From the NCBI RefSeq assembly GCF_002368335.1, contig NZ_AP018288.1:2272183-2336182 (forward strand): a stretch of DNA of 64,000 nt, written 5' to 3'. A program made the translations under genes and the position numbers. The notes beneath the pieces are model-generated. The model saw only the letters and a program-made list of their open reading frames with translations, did no database searches and was not told the origin of the DNA. The stretch's first letter is position 1, and each line of letters opens with the position of its first letter. This document shows positions 45,215-54,490 of the stretch, piece after piece. This stretch comes from Nostoc sp. NIES-4103. Lineage in GTDB: Bacteria > Cyanobacteriota > Cyanobacteriia > Cyanobacteriales > Nostocaceae.

Positions 45215-46195
45215 ATGAAAAGTCTTGAAGGAAAAGTAACATTAGTTACGGGTGCAACGCGGGGAATTGGTAGGGGAATTGCCATTGGTCTGGGTGAAGC
45301 AGGTGCAACTGTGTATATTACAGGACGCAGCCTCAATCAATCTGATGCTAGCGATCGCATTTTTGGTAGTCTTGGTGAAACCCAGTCAGCGGTTGAAGCA
45401 GCTGGTGGTGTATGCATTCCTGTACAGGTAGACCACAGTGACGATGAACAAGTGCGGTTGCTGTTTGAACGTATTCAAGATGAACAACACGGACAACTTG
45501 ATTTACTAGTAAATAATGCTTACGCAGGTGTGCAGGCTTTAGCAAATGCTAGTGGACAACCTTTTTGGGATTGTAACCCCAGTCTTTGGGATGCTTGTAA
45601 CAATGTTGGTTTGCGTAGCCACTATGTTGCAAGTGTTTTTGCCGCTAGGATGATGACTAAGCAAAAATCTGGGCTGATTTGCACTATTTCCTCCTGGGGC
45701 GGGTTGTCTTATATCTTTGGTACCGCCTATGGTGCCGGTAAAGCAGGATGCGATCGCTTGGCTAGTGATATGGCTGTTGAACTCAAGCCGCATAATGTCG
45801 CTTCTGTTTCCCTTTGGCCGGGTATTGTGGGGACTGAACTGTTTTCTGAGTTTGCGTCACAAATGCAAGAACAAAATCTGACTGACCCAAAAAGTTTATT
45901 GATTAGCGATCGCTATAATTGGGAAACTCCTTTATTAACAGGACGAGTTATTGCTGCACTTGCTAGTGAACCGAATATCATGGGTCGTACAGGACGTGTG
46001 CATATTGTTGCAGAACTAGCTAAACAATATAATCTTGTAGATCAAGACGGTTCTCGTCCAGCATCGTTACGTTCTCTACGTTTTGTGCTACCCGCAGCCT
46101 TACCCATACTCAGAAATTACTCTTGGCTTGTACCTGATATTAAAGTACCGTGGTCACTGCTACTACTAAGTGCCCTCGCTTCGCCTAAAGTTTGA
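45215..46195 (+). CDS. Short-chain dehydrogenase/reductase
   Basis: A 326-residue classical SDR: cofactor motif TGATRGIGRGIA (residues 12-23), NNAYAG, active-site Ser in ISSWGGLSYIFGTAY and YGAGK with the catalytic Tyr/Lys. The length and the NAYAGVQ...PFWDCNPSLWDACNNVGLRSHYVAS segment resemble DHRS1-like enzymes. Its substrate is unknown. Confidence 0.88.
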   Translation: MKSLEGKVTLVTGATRGIGRGIAIGLGEAGATVYITGRSLNQSDASDRIFGSLGETQSAVEAAGGVCIPVQVDHSDDEQVRLLFERIQDEQHGQLDLLVNNAYAGVQALANASGQPFWDCNPSLWDACNNVGLRSHYVASVFAARMMTKQKSGLICTISSWGGLSYIFGTAYGAGKAGCDRLASDMAVELKPHNVASVSLWPGIVGTELFSEFASQMQEQNLTDPKSLLISDRYNWETPLLTGRVIAALASEPNIMGRTGRVHIVAELAKQYNLVDQDGSRPASLRSLRFVLPAALPILRNYSWLVPDIKVPWSLLLLSALASPKV

Positions 46196-46286
46196 CAAGC
46201 AGGCTGGAAGCTGGGGTTGATGTAAAACCTACAGTGTATGCGATAGCATCAGCGTAGTAGCTGATCACTAATTGGATTAATTTACC

Positions 46287-46895
46287 ATGAGTAATAAACG
46301 TATAGTTTTTAGCAACATCAACCCCATGAGCCGATACCAAAAAGTATTATTCACAGGGGTATTGTCTATTGCTATGACAGGTTGTGAAGTATCTATTGCT
46401 CGACAAAACATACAACAACCTTTTTTAGATGTGAAGACTGTAGCGAGTTCTGTGGCTCATCCTCAATCAGAAATGCCATATAGTGTCAAAACAGCTTCTA
46501 GTGTTGCCGATGCGAGTACCGAAGACCAGCAAAAACAGGCGGTGCAAGTTATTCGCCATTATTATAATGCCATTAATCGTCGAGACTACAAAAGTGCTTA
46601 TGAAGATTGGTCTGGTGATGGTGCTGCTAGCCAAGCTACTTTTGAGCAATTCAAACAAGGCTTTAGAGATACAGTTTCTTCTCAAGTTAAGATTGGAAAA
46701 CCTGGGAGAATTGATGGTGCAGCAGGCTCATTGTATATAGAAATTCCTGTCACTATCACCGCCAAAAGTATTAATGGAAACATCAAGCACTTTAAAGGTA
46801 GTTATGTCTTACGACGTGTGAATGATGTTCCTGGTTCAACCACCAAGGAAAGGATGTGGCATATCTACTCGGCAAAGATTATTCAGGTTAATTAA
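46287..46895 (+). CDS. Putative lipoprotein with an NTF2-like domain
   Basis: A 202-residue protein. The N-terminus has a hydrophobic stretch ending LSIAMTGC, a fair lipobox with Cys at about residue 32. A Ser/Thr-rich linker leads to a domain with VIRHYYNAINRRDYKSAYEDWSGDG ... TFEQFKQGFRDT, the usual start of an NTF2-like/SnoaL-like fold, ending RMWHIYSAKI. Likely an exported protein; function unknown. Confidence 0.7.
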   Translation: MSNKRIVFSNINPMSRYQKVLFTGVLSIAMTGCEVSIARQNIQQPFLDVKTVASSVAHPQSEMPYSVKTASSVADASTEDQQKQAVQVIRHYYNAINRRDYKSAYEDWSGDGAASQATFEQFKQGFRDTVSSQVKIGKPGRIDGAAGSLYIEIPVTITAKSINGNIKHFKGSYVLRRVNDVPGSTTKERMWHIYSAKIIQVN

Positions 46896-47012
46896 TCTTC
46901 TACTCCCAGCTATGTGTATATAATACATCACAAATCTTTCCCAATCATCGTTGAGATATATGCGATCGCTGTTGCATCTCAACAAATAGAATTCTAACCA
47001 TTTTTTTTGCAA

Positions 47013-47294
47013 TTAGTTGGAAACTTCTCTTGGTTGGGCCGATTTCATTGGTGGTTCAGCAACTTCTGCTTTGGCTTCTGCCATGATGTCTTGCCAAGTT
47101 TCACCTAATTCTGTCAAAGTTGCTTTATTTTTTTGATAAAAAAGGATTCCTCTTTTGACAGCTGCTTTAGCTATGGGTCTGCCAAAACTACCGATAACTG
47201 GCAGGAACACAGGTATAAGAATTATCCCTAAAATCCCTGTAAATCCTAGTCCTTCAGCTAATTCTTCAAGGTCGGGTAACAGTTTAACTGACAT
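47013..47294 (-). CDS. Small membrane protein, DUF5132-like
   Basis: A 93-residue protein with one hydrophobic segment (GFTGILGIILIPVFLPVIGSFGRPIAKAAVKRGILFYQKNK) and a charged C-terminal helix (WQDIMAEAKAEVAE). The GRPIAKAAVKRGI...Y pattern fits the DUF5132 family; function unknown. Confidence 0.7.
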   Translation of the reverse strand: MSVKLLPDLEELAEGLGFTGILGIILIPVFLPVIGSFGRPIAKAAVKRGILFYQKNKATLTELGETWQDIMAEAKAEVAEPPMKSAQPREVSN

Positions 47295-47460
47295 GATATT
47301 TTTACCTTCCTTGTTTGACTTGATTACATTTTAATTTTCTCACTCTTTATACAGAAAAGCTTGATTTGAAAGCATTCAGCAATCTAATGTAATCTTTGTG
47401 TATAAACCCGCTGTTGCCAGCGAGTTTCTCAACTGATTTGGATGTGAGTAAAACCTACAC

Positions 47461-48507
47461 CTAACTCTTCAGCACTGCATCTAATAGTACCCCAGCGCCA
47501 AAGCGCACTGCATCGGTACAGGGAAGCCCGGTTTCTGCTGTTGTTTGGGCGATCGCTTCTTTCGCCGCAATTTCATCTAAATGAGCAGTATTTAACGCTA
47601 CAGCCACTACAGGCACAGTTCCAAAGGCTCCGCCTGCACTAGCGACTGTTTCATACAGCTGAATTACCTTTGGTAACGGCGGAATTGGTACATAAGGATA
47701 ATTACGCACATGGCTTTGTCCTGCCCGATGTACTAATACCAGTTGTGTTGGTTGGGAACCTCGAAGCAGGGGCAGGGTTGCAGTTGAGCCAGGATGCAGC
47801 AGCGAACCTTGTCCTTCAATGTGCAGAATGTCGTAATTTTTACCATAACGTAATACCGCCTGTTCTACAGCACCAGCGGCAAAGTCTACCCGCACGGCAT
47901 CTAAAGCCACACCGTCACCTTCTAACATCACACCAGTTTGACCCGTAGCTATAAACTTAGAACGCCAGCCCCGCAAGCGTGATGCCCAATGTAACTCTAG
48001 ACTAGTTGACATTTTGCCGATGGCCATGTCTGTTCCCACAGTCAACACTCGCCGACAGGGAAGGCTGCGTGCCTTGGCTTCAGCAACTTCTAAATTAGGT
48101 GGTTCTTTACGTACATCCCAAATTAATTGTCCTGGTTTTAGTAGTGCGTTTAACTCTGGCATGTTTGCTAAGGGTGTGTGTAACCCGTTTACCAAGGACA
48201 TTCCGGCTTCGAGTGCATTTTTAATGTCCACCCAGTAATCATCTGGCACAGCCCCACCTTTGGGGGCAATGCCAATGACTAAAACTTCAGGTTTATACTC
48301 AAGCGCTGCTGCCATCGATGCTACAATCGGCACATCACGCTTGAGGCCTGTGATTTCACTTAAGGATTTACCGGCAGACTCGCGATCGATTACTGCTACA
48401 ATTGGAGCCTCACTGTAGCGTAAAATTGCCAGTCCAGTTTTGCCATGAGTTCCATTACATCCCTCATGCAGTAAGATAGCTACTTTTTGATTAAGCGGCA
48501 GACGCAC
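47461..48507 (-). CDS. DUF1611 family protein (DgcN-like)
   Basis: A 348-residue DUF1611 protein: KVAILLHEGCNGTHGKTGLAILRYSEAPIVAVIDR, GIAPKGGAVPDDYW, VGTDMAIGKMSTSLELHWA (P-loop-like), DILHIEGQGSLLHPG and HRAGQSHVRNYPYVPIPPL. The family includes DgcN, implicated in D-glutamate metabolism in other bacteria. Its start overlaps the end of the epimerase gene by 17 bp, so the two are co-transcribed and probably act on the same acidic amino acid or dipeptide. Confidence 0.85.
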   Translation of the reverse strand: MRLPLNQKVAILLHEGCNGTHGKTGLAILRYSEAPIVAVIDRESAGKSLSEITGLKRDVPIVASMAAALEYKPEVLVIGIAPKGGAVPDDYWVDIKNALEAGMSLVNGLHTPLANMPELNALLKPGQLIWDVRKEPPNLEVAEAKARSLPCRRVLTVGTDMAIGKMSTSLELHWASRLRGWRSKFIATGQTGVMLEGDGVALDAVRVDFAAGAVEQAVLRYGKNYDILHIEGQGSLLHPGSTATLPLLRGSQPTQLVLVHRAGQSHVRNYPYVPIPPLPKVIQLYETVASAGGAFGTVPVVAVALNTAHLDEIAAKEAIAQTTAETGLPCTDAVRFGAGVLLDAVLKS

Positions 48508-49567
48508 TGTATTGCACCCCCAAGCCTGGTAAATCGTTTGGTAATACTCTCCCCTCTTTAACTAATGCACCTGTAAAGGGGTCATCGGTTAAGTTGAGGT
48601 GACTGTCTAAATCTAAATAATCAGCCAGTGGTGCTAGTTGTGCTGCTGCTGTATTGGACAGCGAACTGTCAGAATAGCAGCCGAACATCACTTGCAACCC
48701 ACAGGCGCGTGCTGTATGTACCATCCGCATTGCCTCGGTTAGGCCCCCTGATTTCATGAGTTTGATATTGATACCATCCACGTAGTTTGCCAAATGGGGA
48801 ATATCGGAACTGGTAAAGCAACTTTCATCTACAAATATTGGTAGGGGCGTAGACGCAAAGCGGCTTGTCGCAAGACATCGCTCCTTAAGTTGTGCTAAAC
48901 TCTTTTCCTGTCCCCGTGGTAGTGGCTGTTCTACATACTTTATACCTAAATCGGCTAACCAACTGCACATTTCAATGGCATCTGTCAAACTCCAACCCCC
49001 GTTAGCATCTACGAACAATTCAAGATTTGGTGCTTCTTCTTTGACTGCTAGTAGCATTTTGCGATCTGCTTCTATGCCATCAGGACTGCCTAACTTGACC
49101 TTCAAAAGGCGAACATCGATATGTTGCAACCAGTCTCGCACCCTTGCTTTGGCGACTTCTGGCGCATTAATACCAATTGTGACTGAAGTTGGTACTATGA
49201 CATTGCGATCGAGTCCCCACAGTTGCCACAAAGGTAGTCCCACACGCTTACCCAGCCAGTCGTGCATAGCAATATCCAGCGCCGCCCTCACACCTGAAGG
49301 AACCTGGTGTTTGATAAAAACTTGCTCAATTTCTTGGCGTTGCAAAGGGCTAAATTTTTCTAACACTGGTACGAGTTGCTGCAAGCAATTTTTGATTGTA
49401 TCAGTTGATTGTGAATGATTGCCAACCCCAAATGGCGACGCTTCACCCCAGCCTTCGAGACCATCCTGCAAAATCCTCACCCATACATTCGTTGTCTGTG
49501 CCGTGGTGCCGCGGCTAATGGTTAAGGGGAATCGCTTGTTAACCGTGAATAAATCTACTTCAACTTG
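48491..49567 (-). CDS. Dipeptide epimerase, enolase superfamily
   Basis: A 358-residue muconate-lactonising-type enolase superfamily member, most like L-Ala-D/L-Glu epimerases. Catalytic Lys pair in RLLKVKLGSP (KxK) and INIKLMKSGG, metal ligands Asp in LFVDANGGW, Glu in KYVEQPL and Asp in IFVDESCF. ATG 49567 (MQVEVDLFTVNKRFPLTISRGT) gives the usual family start; the frame extends 16 codons further up. It may recycle cell-wall peptides or convert D-amino acid-containing dipeptides. A HIP1-type repeat insertion (GCGTAGACGCAAAGCGGC, about 48847) lies inside the frame. Confidence 0.88.
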   Translation of the reverse strand, partial: QVEVDLFTVNKRFPLTISRGTTAQTTNVWVRILQDGLEGWGEASPFGVGNHSQSTDTIKNCLQQLVPVLEKFSPLQRQEIEQVFIKHQVPSGVRAALDIAMHDWLGKRVGLPLWQLWGLDRNVIVPTSVTIGINAPEVAKARVRDWLQHIDVRLLKVKLGSPDGIEADRKMLLAVKEEAPNLELFVDANGGWSLTDAIEMCSWLADLGIKYVEQPLPRGQEKSLAQLKERCLATSRFASTPLPIFVDESCFTSSDIPHLANYVDGINIKLMKSGGLTEAMRMVHTARACGLQVMFGCYSDSSLSNTAAAQLAPLADYLDLDSHLNLTDDPFTGALVKEGRVLPNDLPGLGVQYSASAA

Positions 49568-49706
49568 CATAAGTCTGCTCAATCTTTGGCTAGAGCAAAA
49601 ACAGTGTAATTTCAAATTCTAGATGATCTGAGGTATCTGTTATACTTTTTTACATTCATATTATCTTGCCAAAATATTTAGCTAGATTTAATTTGCTAAT
49701 TAATCT

Positions 49707-50258
49707 ATGAATAAATTAAAAAAATGGAAAACCTTGAAATCCCAAATGGTATTAAATCATCGTTGGTGTCAGGTAAGACAAGACGAAATAGAATTACCCA
49801 ATGGAAAAGTTATAGACGATTACTTTGTTTGTATTAAACCAGAAGTGTCCCTGATTTTACCTATCACTAGCAACAAAGAAGTGATTTTTGTCCGCCAATA
49901 CAGACACGCAGTCGGAGATTTTTTTATAGAACTTCCTGCTGGTAGTTTTGACCCATCACAAGAGAGTGCAGAATCAGCTGCTGTTAGAGAACTGCAAGAA
50001 GAGACTGGTTATACTGCCCATCAAGTGAAAAAAATTGCCACACTACATGATAAGCCTAGCAAAGATACTAATCAAATACATTTGTTTTTAGCAGAGGATG
50101 TTGTCAAGACTGGAGAACAAAATCTTGATATTACAGAAGAAATTGAAATTTTATCAATTCCTGTAGAGTCAATTTTAGATAAAATTCATCAAGGTGAAAT
50201 TTCTGTGGCTGGAACTGTTGCAGCTTTATTTTTAGGTTTAAGATTTATTGCTTATTAA
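49707..50258 (+). CDS. NUDIX hydrolase, ADP-ribose pyrophosphatase-like
   Basis: A 183-residue NUDIX enzyme. The box GSFDPSQESAESAAVRELQEETGY follows Gx5Ex7REUxEExGU. N-terminal DEIELPNGKVIDDYFVCIKPEVSLILPI and IFVRQYRHAVGDFFIELPAG match ADP-ribose/ADP-sugar pyrophosphatases. Probably hydrolyses ADP-ribose or related nucleotide sugars in the cytoplasm. Confidence 0.9.
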   Translation: MNKLKKWKTLKSQMVLNHRWCQVRQDEIELPNGKVIDDYFVCIKPEVSLILPITSNKEVIFVRQYRHAVGDFFIELPAGSFDPSQESAESAAVRELQEETGYTAHQVKKIATLHDKPSKDTNQIHLFLAEDVVKTGEQNLDITEEIEILSIPVESILDKIHQGEISVAGTVAALFLGLRFIAY

Positions 50259-50402
50259 TAAGCAATTATGAATTAATTTCAATTTTGACCAAAAAAAATA
50301 AATAAATTGAAGGGCTGTTCTACACTTGCCACCTTCCACAACAGCATCCTTGATTGACGGTGAGTGTGAGAAAATTAAGAAGTCAAGTATTTTTCTAAAC
50401 TT

Positions 50403-50618
50403 ATGACAGTAGCAGAGTTATTTCCTACCCTTAGAAGTTTAACTCGTGCAGACAAACTAAAAGTAATGCAGTTTTTGGTTGCAGAACTTGCTAGAGAAGA
50501 GGAACCCACTTTAGAACCAGGTGCCACTTACTCGGTTTGGTCGCCGCTTAATTCACATGAAGCAGCTCATAAACTCGCTCAACTTTTGGAATCAGAACCA
50601 CCGACGCAGAATGCATAA
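50403..50618 (+). CDS. Small hypothetical protein
   Basis: A 71-residue protein (MTVAELFPTLRSLTRADKLKVMQFLVAELAREEEP ... YSVWSPLNSHEAAHKLAQLLESE). The helical N-terminus with LTRADKLKVMQFL resembles short antitoxin-like or regulatory cyanobacterial proteins, but no toxin partner is adjacent. Function unknown. Confidence 0.6.
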   Translation: MTVAELFPTLRSLTRADKLKVMQFLVAELAREEEPTLEPGATYSVWSPLNSHEAAHKLAQLLESEPPTQNA

Positions 50619-50694
50619 TGCTCAAAGATTCAACTAATATTTGAAGTACGTCCCAAATTGTAAAGTTCCATACTGATATCTACTATTTTTAATC

Positions 50695-50807
50695 CAATAC
50701 GGTTCAGTTAAGGCTAAAGCTCTTAGTCAAAGTCAAATTTTTTAACGAACCGCCAAGGACGCCAAGGACGCAGAGAGAAGAAAGAAATGCTTAACTGAAC
50801 TGTATTG
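50695..50807. repeat. CAATACGGTTCAG miniature element
   Basis: A 113-bp unit with 18-bp inverted ends CAATACGGTTCAGTTAAG / CTTAACTGAACTGTATTG (one mismatch), flanked by an exact 10-bp duplication ATTTTTAATC (50685-50694, 50808-50817). The interior holds GCCAAGGACGCCAAGGACGC filler. No coding capacity. Confidence 0.92.
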
Positions 50808-50852
50808 ATTTTTAATCCAGCACAACAGCAATCATAGTTTAGAGCAGCTAAA

Positions 50853-51113
50853 ATGATTACTCCTAAAGTTTTTGCAGATTTTCACAATGCTGATGCTGAA
50901 GGGCGTTTGCGTTTGAACTGTATTGGTACTATCGAAGACTTGGCTAATCAGAGTATTGAGTTACAAGATGGGCAATTACTGACATTATATAGTGAAGATT
51001 TGGAAGTTGATGGAGTGGTGCAATTCTCCAAAAAGGAGAAGTTGTGGGTTGCTGTCATTGATTGGGATCTAATCAGACAAGCTAAGGATGTTGTTATCCA
51101 GGGACAATTTTGA
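50853..51113 (+). CDS. Small hypothetical protein
   Basis: An 86-residue protein (MITPKVFADFHNADAEGRLRLNCIGTIEDLANQSIELQDGQLLTLYSEDL ... WVAVIDWDLIRQA), acidic with predicted small beta-barrel-like strands. I do not recognise it. It lies 35 bp after the CAATACGG element. Confidence 0.6.
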   Translation: MITPKVFADFHNADAEGRLRLNCIGTIEDLANQSIELQDGQLLTLYSEDLEVDGVVQFSKKEKLWVAVIDWDLIRQAKDVVIQGQF

Positions 51114-51158
51114 GTATCACCAACCAAACTTCACGTTGAATTTGAAATTTTTAGTTTT

Positions 51159-52082
51159 TTACCTCGCCCATTGTTGCAATATGTAAGCATAAAAAGCATC
51201 TTTATCTACTTGATCCATGGCGTAAATTTGGCGACCACCAGGCACAATTTTAGTACGTCCCTGACTCAGACCAGTGGTAATAATTTCGGTTTCCCATTCA
51301 CGCAATTGATAAAATTCTGGATGTCCTAAATAAGCTGTCGCTAGCACATCCCAGAAGTAATAATCTTGGGGGATAACCAGTGCATAACATTGTCCCGCTA
51401 AATCAGAAATAGGATAATGGCGTTGTCTCCCCATTTTGTACACTACCTCTGATGTGACTGGAACATTGTTAGTTAAATCTAAGGGACACATGATAATTTC
51501 AATTTGCGTTTCCCATACCCGCGCCGCTGAAACTGCATCCCAATAAACATTCCATTCGGCAGAACCGTCTTGTCCTGGTTCCCAATTTTTCTCTACATTG
51601 CCAGGTACATTTAACGCACCACCCATCCAAACAATTTTTTGAATCTTAGCTTCAATGTCTGGTGCTTTGTCTAAGGCTACTGCAACGGTGGTTAACGGCC
51701 CTGTCACCATTAGCGTGACTGGTTCGGAAGCTTCACGTAACACTTTTACCATGAAATCTTGACCTGTTTCTGCCGCTAGAGGCGTAGTAATAGTTTCGTT
51801 TTGATTGAGAATGGGCAGATGGTCAATCACAAAGGAATCACGGCGATAAAGATAGGGGAAAGGATTGATACCGCGTACTGTGCTTTCGGCAACCGGGATA
51901 TGAGAAAATCCCATCAAATCTAGAATTTTACGTGTAGCACTGACGGCTGGTTGGATATAACAATCAGCCGGAGTGACGACAACACCGAGGAGTTCTATAT
52001 GATCCATCGTCAACAGCAGCATAGTTGCTAGATAATCATCTACACCGCCATCGTGATCCATTAATACGAGTTGTTTTGACAT
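51159..52082 (-). CDS. Nucleoside hydrolase (inosine-uridine preferring type)
   Basis: A 307-residue hydrolase that cleaves nucleosides into base and ribose. The N-terminal metal motif VLMDHDGGVDDYLA corresponds to DxDxxxDD; LMVTGPLTTVAVAL and KIVWMGGAL are also conserved, and CPLDLTNNVPVT follows. It starts 16 bp from the divergent cytosine deaminase gene, so the two share a promoter region. Confidence 0.93.
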   Translation of the reverse strand: MSKQLVLMDHDGGVDDYLATMLLLTMDHIELLGVVVTPADCYIQPAVSATRKILDLMGFSHIPVAESTVRGINPFPYLYRRDSFVIDHLPILNQNETITTPLAAETGQDFMVKVLREASEPVTLMVTGPLTTVAVALDKAPDIEAKIQKIVWMGGALNVPGNVEKNWEPGQDGSAEWNVYWDAVSAARVWETQIEIIMCPLDLTNNVPVTSEVVYKMGRQRHYPISDLAGQCYALVIPQDYYFWDVLATAYLGHPEFYQLREWETEIITTGLSQGRTKIVPGGRQIYAMDQVDKDAFYAYILQQWAR

Positions 52083-52098
52083 ACAAGGAGATAAAAAA

Positions 52099-52530
52099 AT
52101 GGACGAATTTATGGAAGCTGCAATTCAAGAAGCAAAACAAGGTAGACAAGAAGGTGGAATTCCCATTGGTTCCGTTCTCGTCAAAGATGGCAAACTGATC
52201 GGCAGAGGACACAACAAGCGTGTGCAAGATGGCGATCCTGTCACCCACGCCGAAATCGATTGTCTCCGCAATGCCGGTAGAATTGGCAGCTACAGAGGTA
52301 CAACATTATATTCAACCTTAATGCCGTGTTATTTGTGCGCTGGGGCAGTGGTGCAATTTGGGATTAAAAAAGTCATCGCCGGAGAATCTCGCACTTTTCC
52401 AGGTGCTAAAGAATTTATGGTATCCCACGGGGTGGAAGTAATTGACCTTAATCTTGATGAATGCCAACAGATGATGAGTGAATTTATTGAATCTAATCCG
52501 GAACTTTGGAATGAGGATATTGGTAAGTAG
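52099..52530 (+). CDS. Cytosine deaminase, yeast FCY1 type
   Basis: A 143-residue zinc-dependent deaminase of the CDA superfamily: HAEIDCLRNAG (zinc His and proton-shuttling Glu) and MPCYLCAGAVVQFGI (PCxxC zinc Cys pair). The C-terminal MMSEFIESNPELWNEDIG is very like the end of yeast cytosine deaminase, so conversion of cytosine to uracil is the best guess. Divergent from the nucleoside hydrolase and convergent with ribokinase, which fits a pyrimidine/nucleoside salvage group. Confidence 0.88.
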   Translation: MDEFMEAAIQEAKQGRQEGGIPIGSVLVKDGKLIGRGHNKRVQDGDPVTHAEIDCLRNAGRIGSYRGTTLYSTLMPCYLCAGAVVQFGIKKVIAGESRTFPGAKEFMVSHGVEVIDLNLDECQQMMSEFIESNPELWNEDIGK

Positions 52531-52568
52531 TTAGTTGTCATTTGTCAACAGTCATCAGTTATCAGTTA

Positions 52569-53501
52569 TCATTTCTCCCCTACTCCCCTTTCTTTTAGAA
52601 AAGCATCAAATGTCAATTTATCAGGTAACGAAGTTTGTGCGCCTAGTTTTGTGGCTGCCAAAGCACCTGCTGCTGCACCCCAAACAACTGCTTGATGTAA
52701 AGAAAGTCCTGCATAAAGTGCTGCTGCTAAGCCACCATTGAAAGCATCGCCAGCAGCAACGGTATCCACTGCATGAACTGGGAAAGCTGGGACAAAAAAA
52801 GTTTCCTCAGCTGTGGCACAAACAACACCTTTGGCACCTAGTTTGACGATCGCAGATTTTACACCCCGTTGCAATAAAACTTGAGCTGCCTTTGCTGCTG
52901 TTTCTTCCCCGTCTACTGCAAAACCCACCAATTGCCCTGCTTCAACTTCGTTCGGTGTAATAATATCGACTAAAGGGTAAAGTTCCTTCGGTAAATTAGA
53001 CTGTGCCGGTGCGGGGTCAAGAATTACTTTGATATTTGCACTTCGTGCTACTTGGGCAGCTGCTACTACAGCAGAAATCGGAATTTCTAGTTGTAAAAGC
53101 AATGCTTTTGCTGTTGGTAATAAGTGGGATAATCGATTGACATCTTCTTGATTGACGCGTCCATTTGCACCAGGAATCACGATAATTTGATTCTCGCCAG
53201 TATGGCTGACAGTGATGATGGCGACTCCAGAACTTACGCTTTCATCTACAAAAATATTGTCAATCCCCACACCAGCAGCTTGCAAATTACTAACAAGTTC
53301 TGCACCAAAACTGTGTGCGCCTACACGTCCTACCATCTGGGTAGGAATTCCTAACCGCGCTAATGCTACCGCTTGATTTGCACCTTTGCCTCCCGGTATT
53401 TTAAAAAAATCTTCTCCTAGCAATGTTTCTCCTGGGACTGGCAACCGAGGGGCTGTTGCTACTAAATCTAGGTTGATGCTACCGAAGACGATGATACACA
53501 T
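52569..53501 (-). CDS. rbsK: Ribokinase
   Basis: A 310-residue PfkB-family kinase that phosphorylates ribose to ribose 5-phosphate. Motifs: FGSINLDLVATAPRLPVPGE, PGGKGANQAVALARLG, ILDPAPAQSNLP, NEVEAGQLVG and DTVAAGDAFNGGLAAAL with the catalytic Asp. It could take ribose released by the nucleoside hydrolase nearby. Convergent with the cytosine deaminase gene; the 38-bp gap is an STRR-like GTCATCAGTTATC sequence. Confidence 0.93.
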   Translation of the reverse strand: MCIIVFGSINLDLVATAPRLPVPGETLLGEDFFKIPGGKGANQAVALARLGIPTQMVGRVGAHSFGAELVSNLQAAGVGIDNIFVDESVSSGVAIITVSHTGENQIIVIPGANGRVNQEDVNRLSHLLPTAKALLLQLEIPISAVVAAAQVARSANIKVILDPAPAQSNLPKELYPLVDIITPNEVEAGQLVGFAVDGEETAAKAAQVLLQRGVKSAIVKLGAKGVVCATAEETFFVPAFPVHAVDTVAAGDAFNGGLAAALYAGLSLHQAVVWGAAAGALAATKLGAQTSLPDKLTFDAFLKERGVGEK

Positions 53502-53821
53502 GATTTTGATCTGTGGGACTTACGCAACTGGCGCACTAAATATAGGTTAGGGTTGTCAATAGTCCATAGTCAATAGTCCAAAAAAGCTTGATTTTTGACT
53601 ATTGACTATTGAACGCCTCAACTATGGGGAAGTTCCTTAACAAACTCAAGTGAAACAGATATGCAATCCTAAATGACTTGTGAAAACATAATTTGTTTTA
53701 ATGAACTGCCGAGATGTAGAGAACACAGATAAAATAGAGCCAGATTTTCATCAATGATTTAGGATTGCTATATTGACGAGAAATAAGTAATTTGTCTCTC
53801 GTAATTTTTCCCAATTAGTGA
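53502..53821. other. Intergenic region with GTCAATAGTC repeats
   Basis: About 320 bp. GTCAATAGTCCATAGTC units face GACTATTGACTATTG across AAAAAAGCTTG at about 53555-53610, giving a hairpin. No gene seen. Confidence 0.5.
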
Positions 53822-54490
53822 TTACATCTGCTTTTTACACCTAATTGTTAATACAGCCATACCAACTGCTAATAATCCTATTGTGGTTGCTGGTTCTGGT
53901 ATTGCAGCTGGAACTACTTGAGCGTCAATTCGTGCAAATCCACCAAACTCACCTGCTAAGTCAGAGTTGCTTAGTATACTGCTATTAGCAAACTCAGGAG
54001 AAATGAATAGTGTAACTTGATCGAGAATTAAACTATTGGCGTTCAATGAAACAGTTTCCGGTGCGCTTAAATCAAAGACAATTAACCCTGACAATGTATC
54101 TTTTAAAAAAAGCCCACTGGCATTGTCAATAGCACGGTTGGGATCAAAACCAATAGAAAAGTTTCCAATAGTGGTTTGATTGTTAAATGTAACAGTTCCA
54201 CTGTGTTCGATTGTACCTGAAAGCAAAGTAAAACCGTTTGTATCGCTGAAGGTGAAGTTGGTAGCTGGGGTGATGCCGAAGCCAACTATATAATTGCTAT
54301 TAATTGGCATGACTGTATTATTAGTGCCTGTCAAATCTAGCCCGATCTGACTGAAAGCTTCCAGGTCATGATAGACGCTGGTGACTCCAGATTGCACCTG
54401 ATATTTTGCAGCTTCTGCCCGTAGAGGCGCAATTGTTCCAAAAGCTGCTATGGTGCAACCAAGAATTACTAAAAACTGAGAAAAACGCAT
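53822..54490 (-). CDS. PEP-CTERM protein
   Basis: A 222-residue exported protein: signal peptide (residues 1-27, ...APLRAEA), a central beta-rich region (TNNTVMPINSNYIVGFGI, SGTIEHSGTVTFNNQTTIGNFSIGFD) and the C-terminal sorting signal AIPEPATTIGLLAVGMAVLTIRCKK. It is expected to be processed by an exosortase. A CTTACTTTT repeat block 207 bp upstream matches that of the PEP-CTERM gene at 18387-19262. Confidence 0.88.
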   Translation of the reverse strand: MRFSQFLVILGCTIAAFGTIAPLRAEAAKYQVQSGVTSVYHDLEAFSQIGLDLTGTNNTVMPINSNYIVGFGITPATNFTFSDTNGFTLLSGTIEHSGTVTFNNQTTIGNFSIGFDPNRAIDNASGLFLKDTLSGLIVFDLSAPETVSLNANSLILDQVTLFISPEFANSSILSNSDLAGEFGGFARIDAQVVPAAIPEPATTIGLLAVGMAVLTIRCKKQM

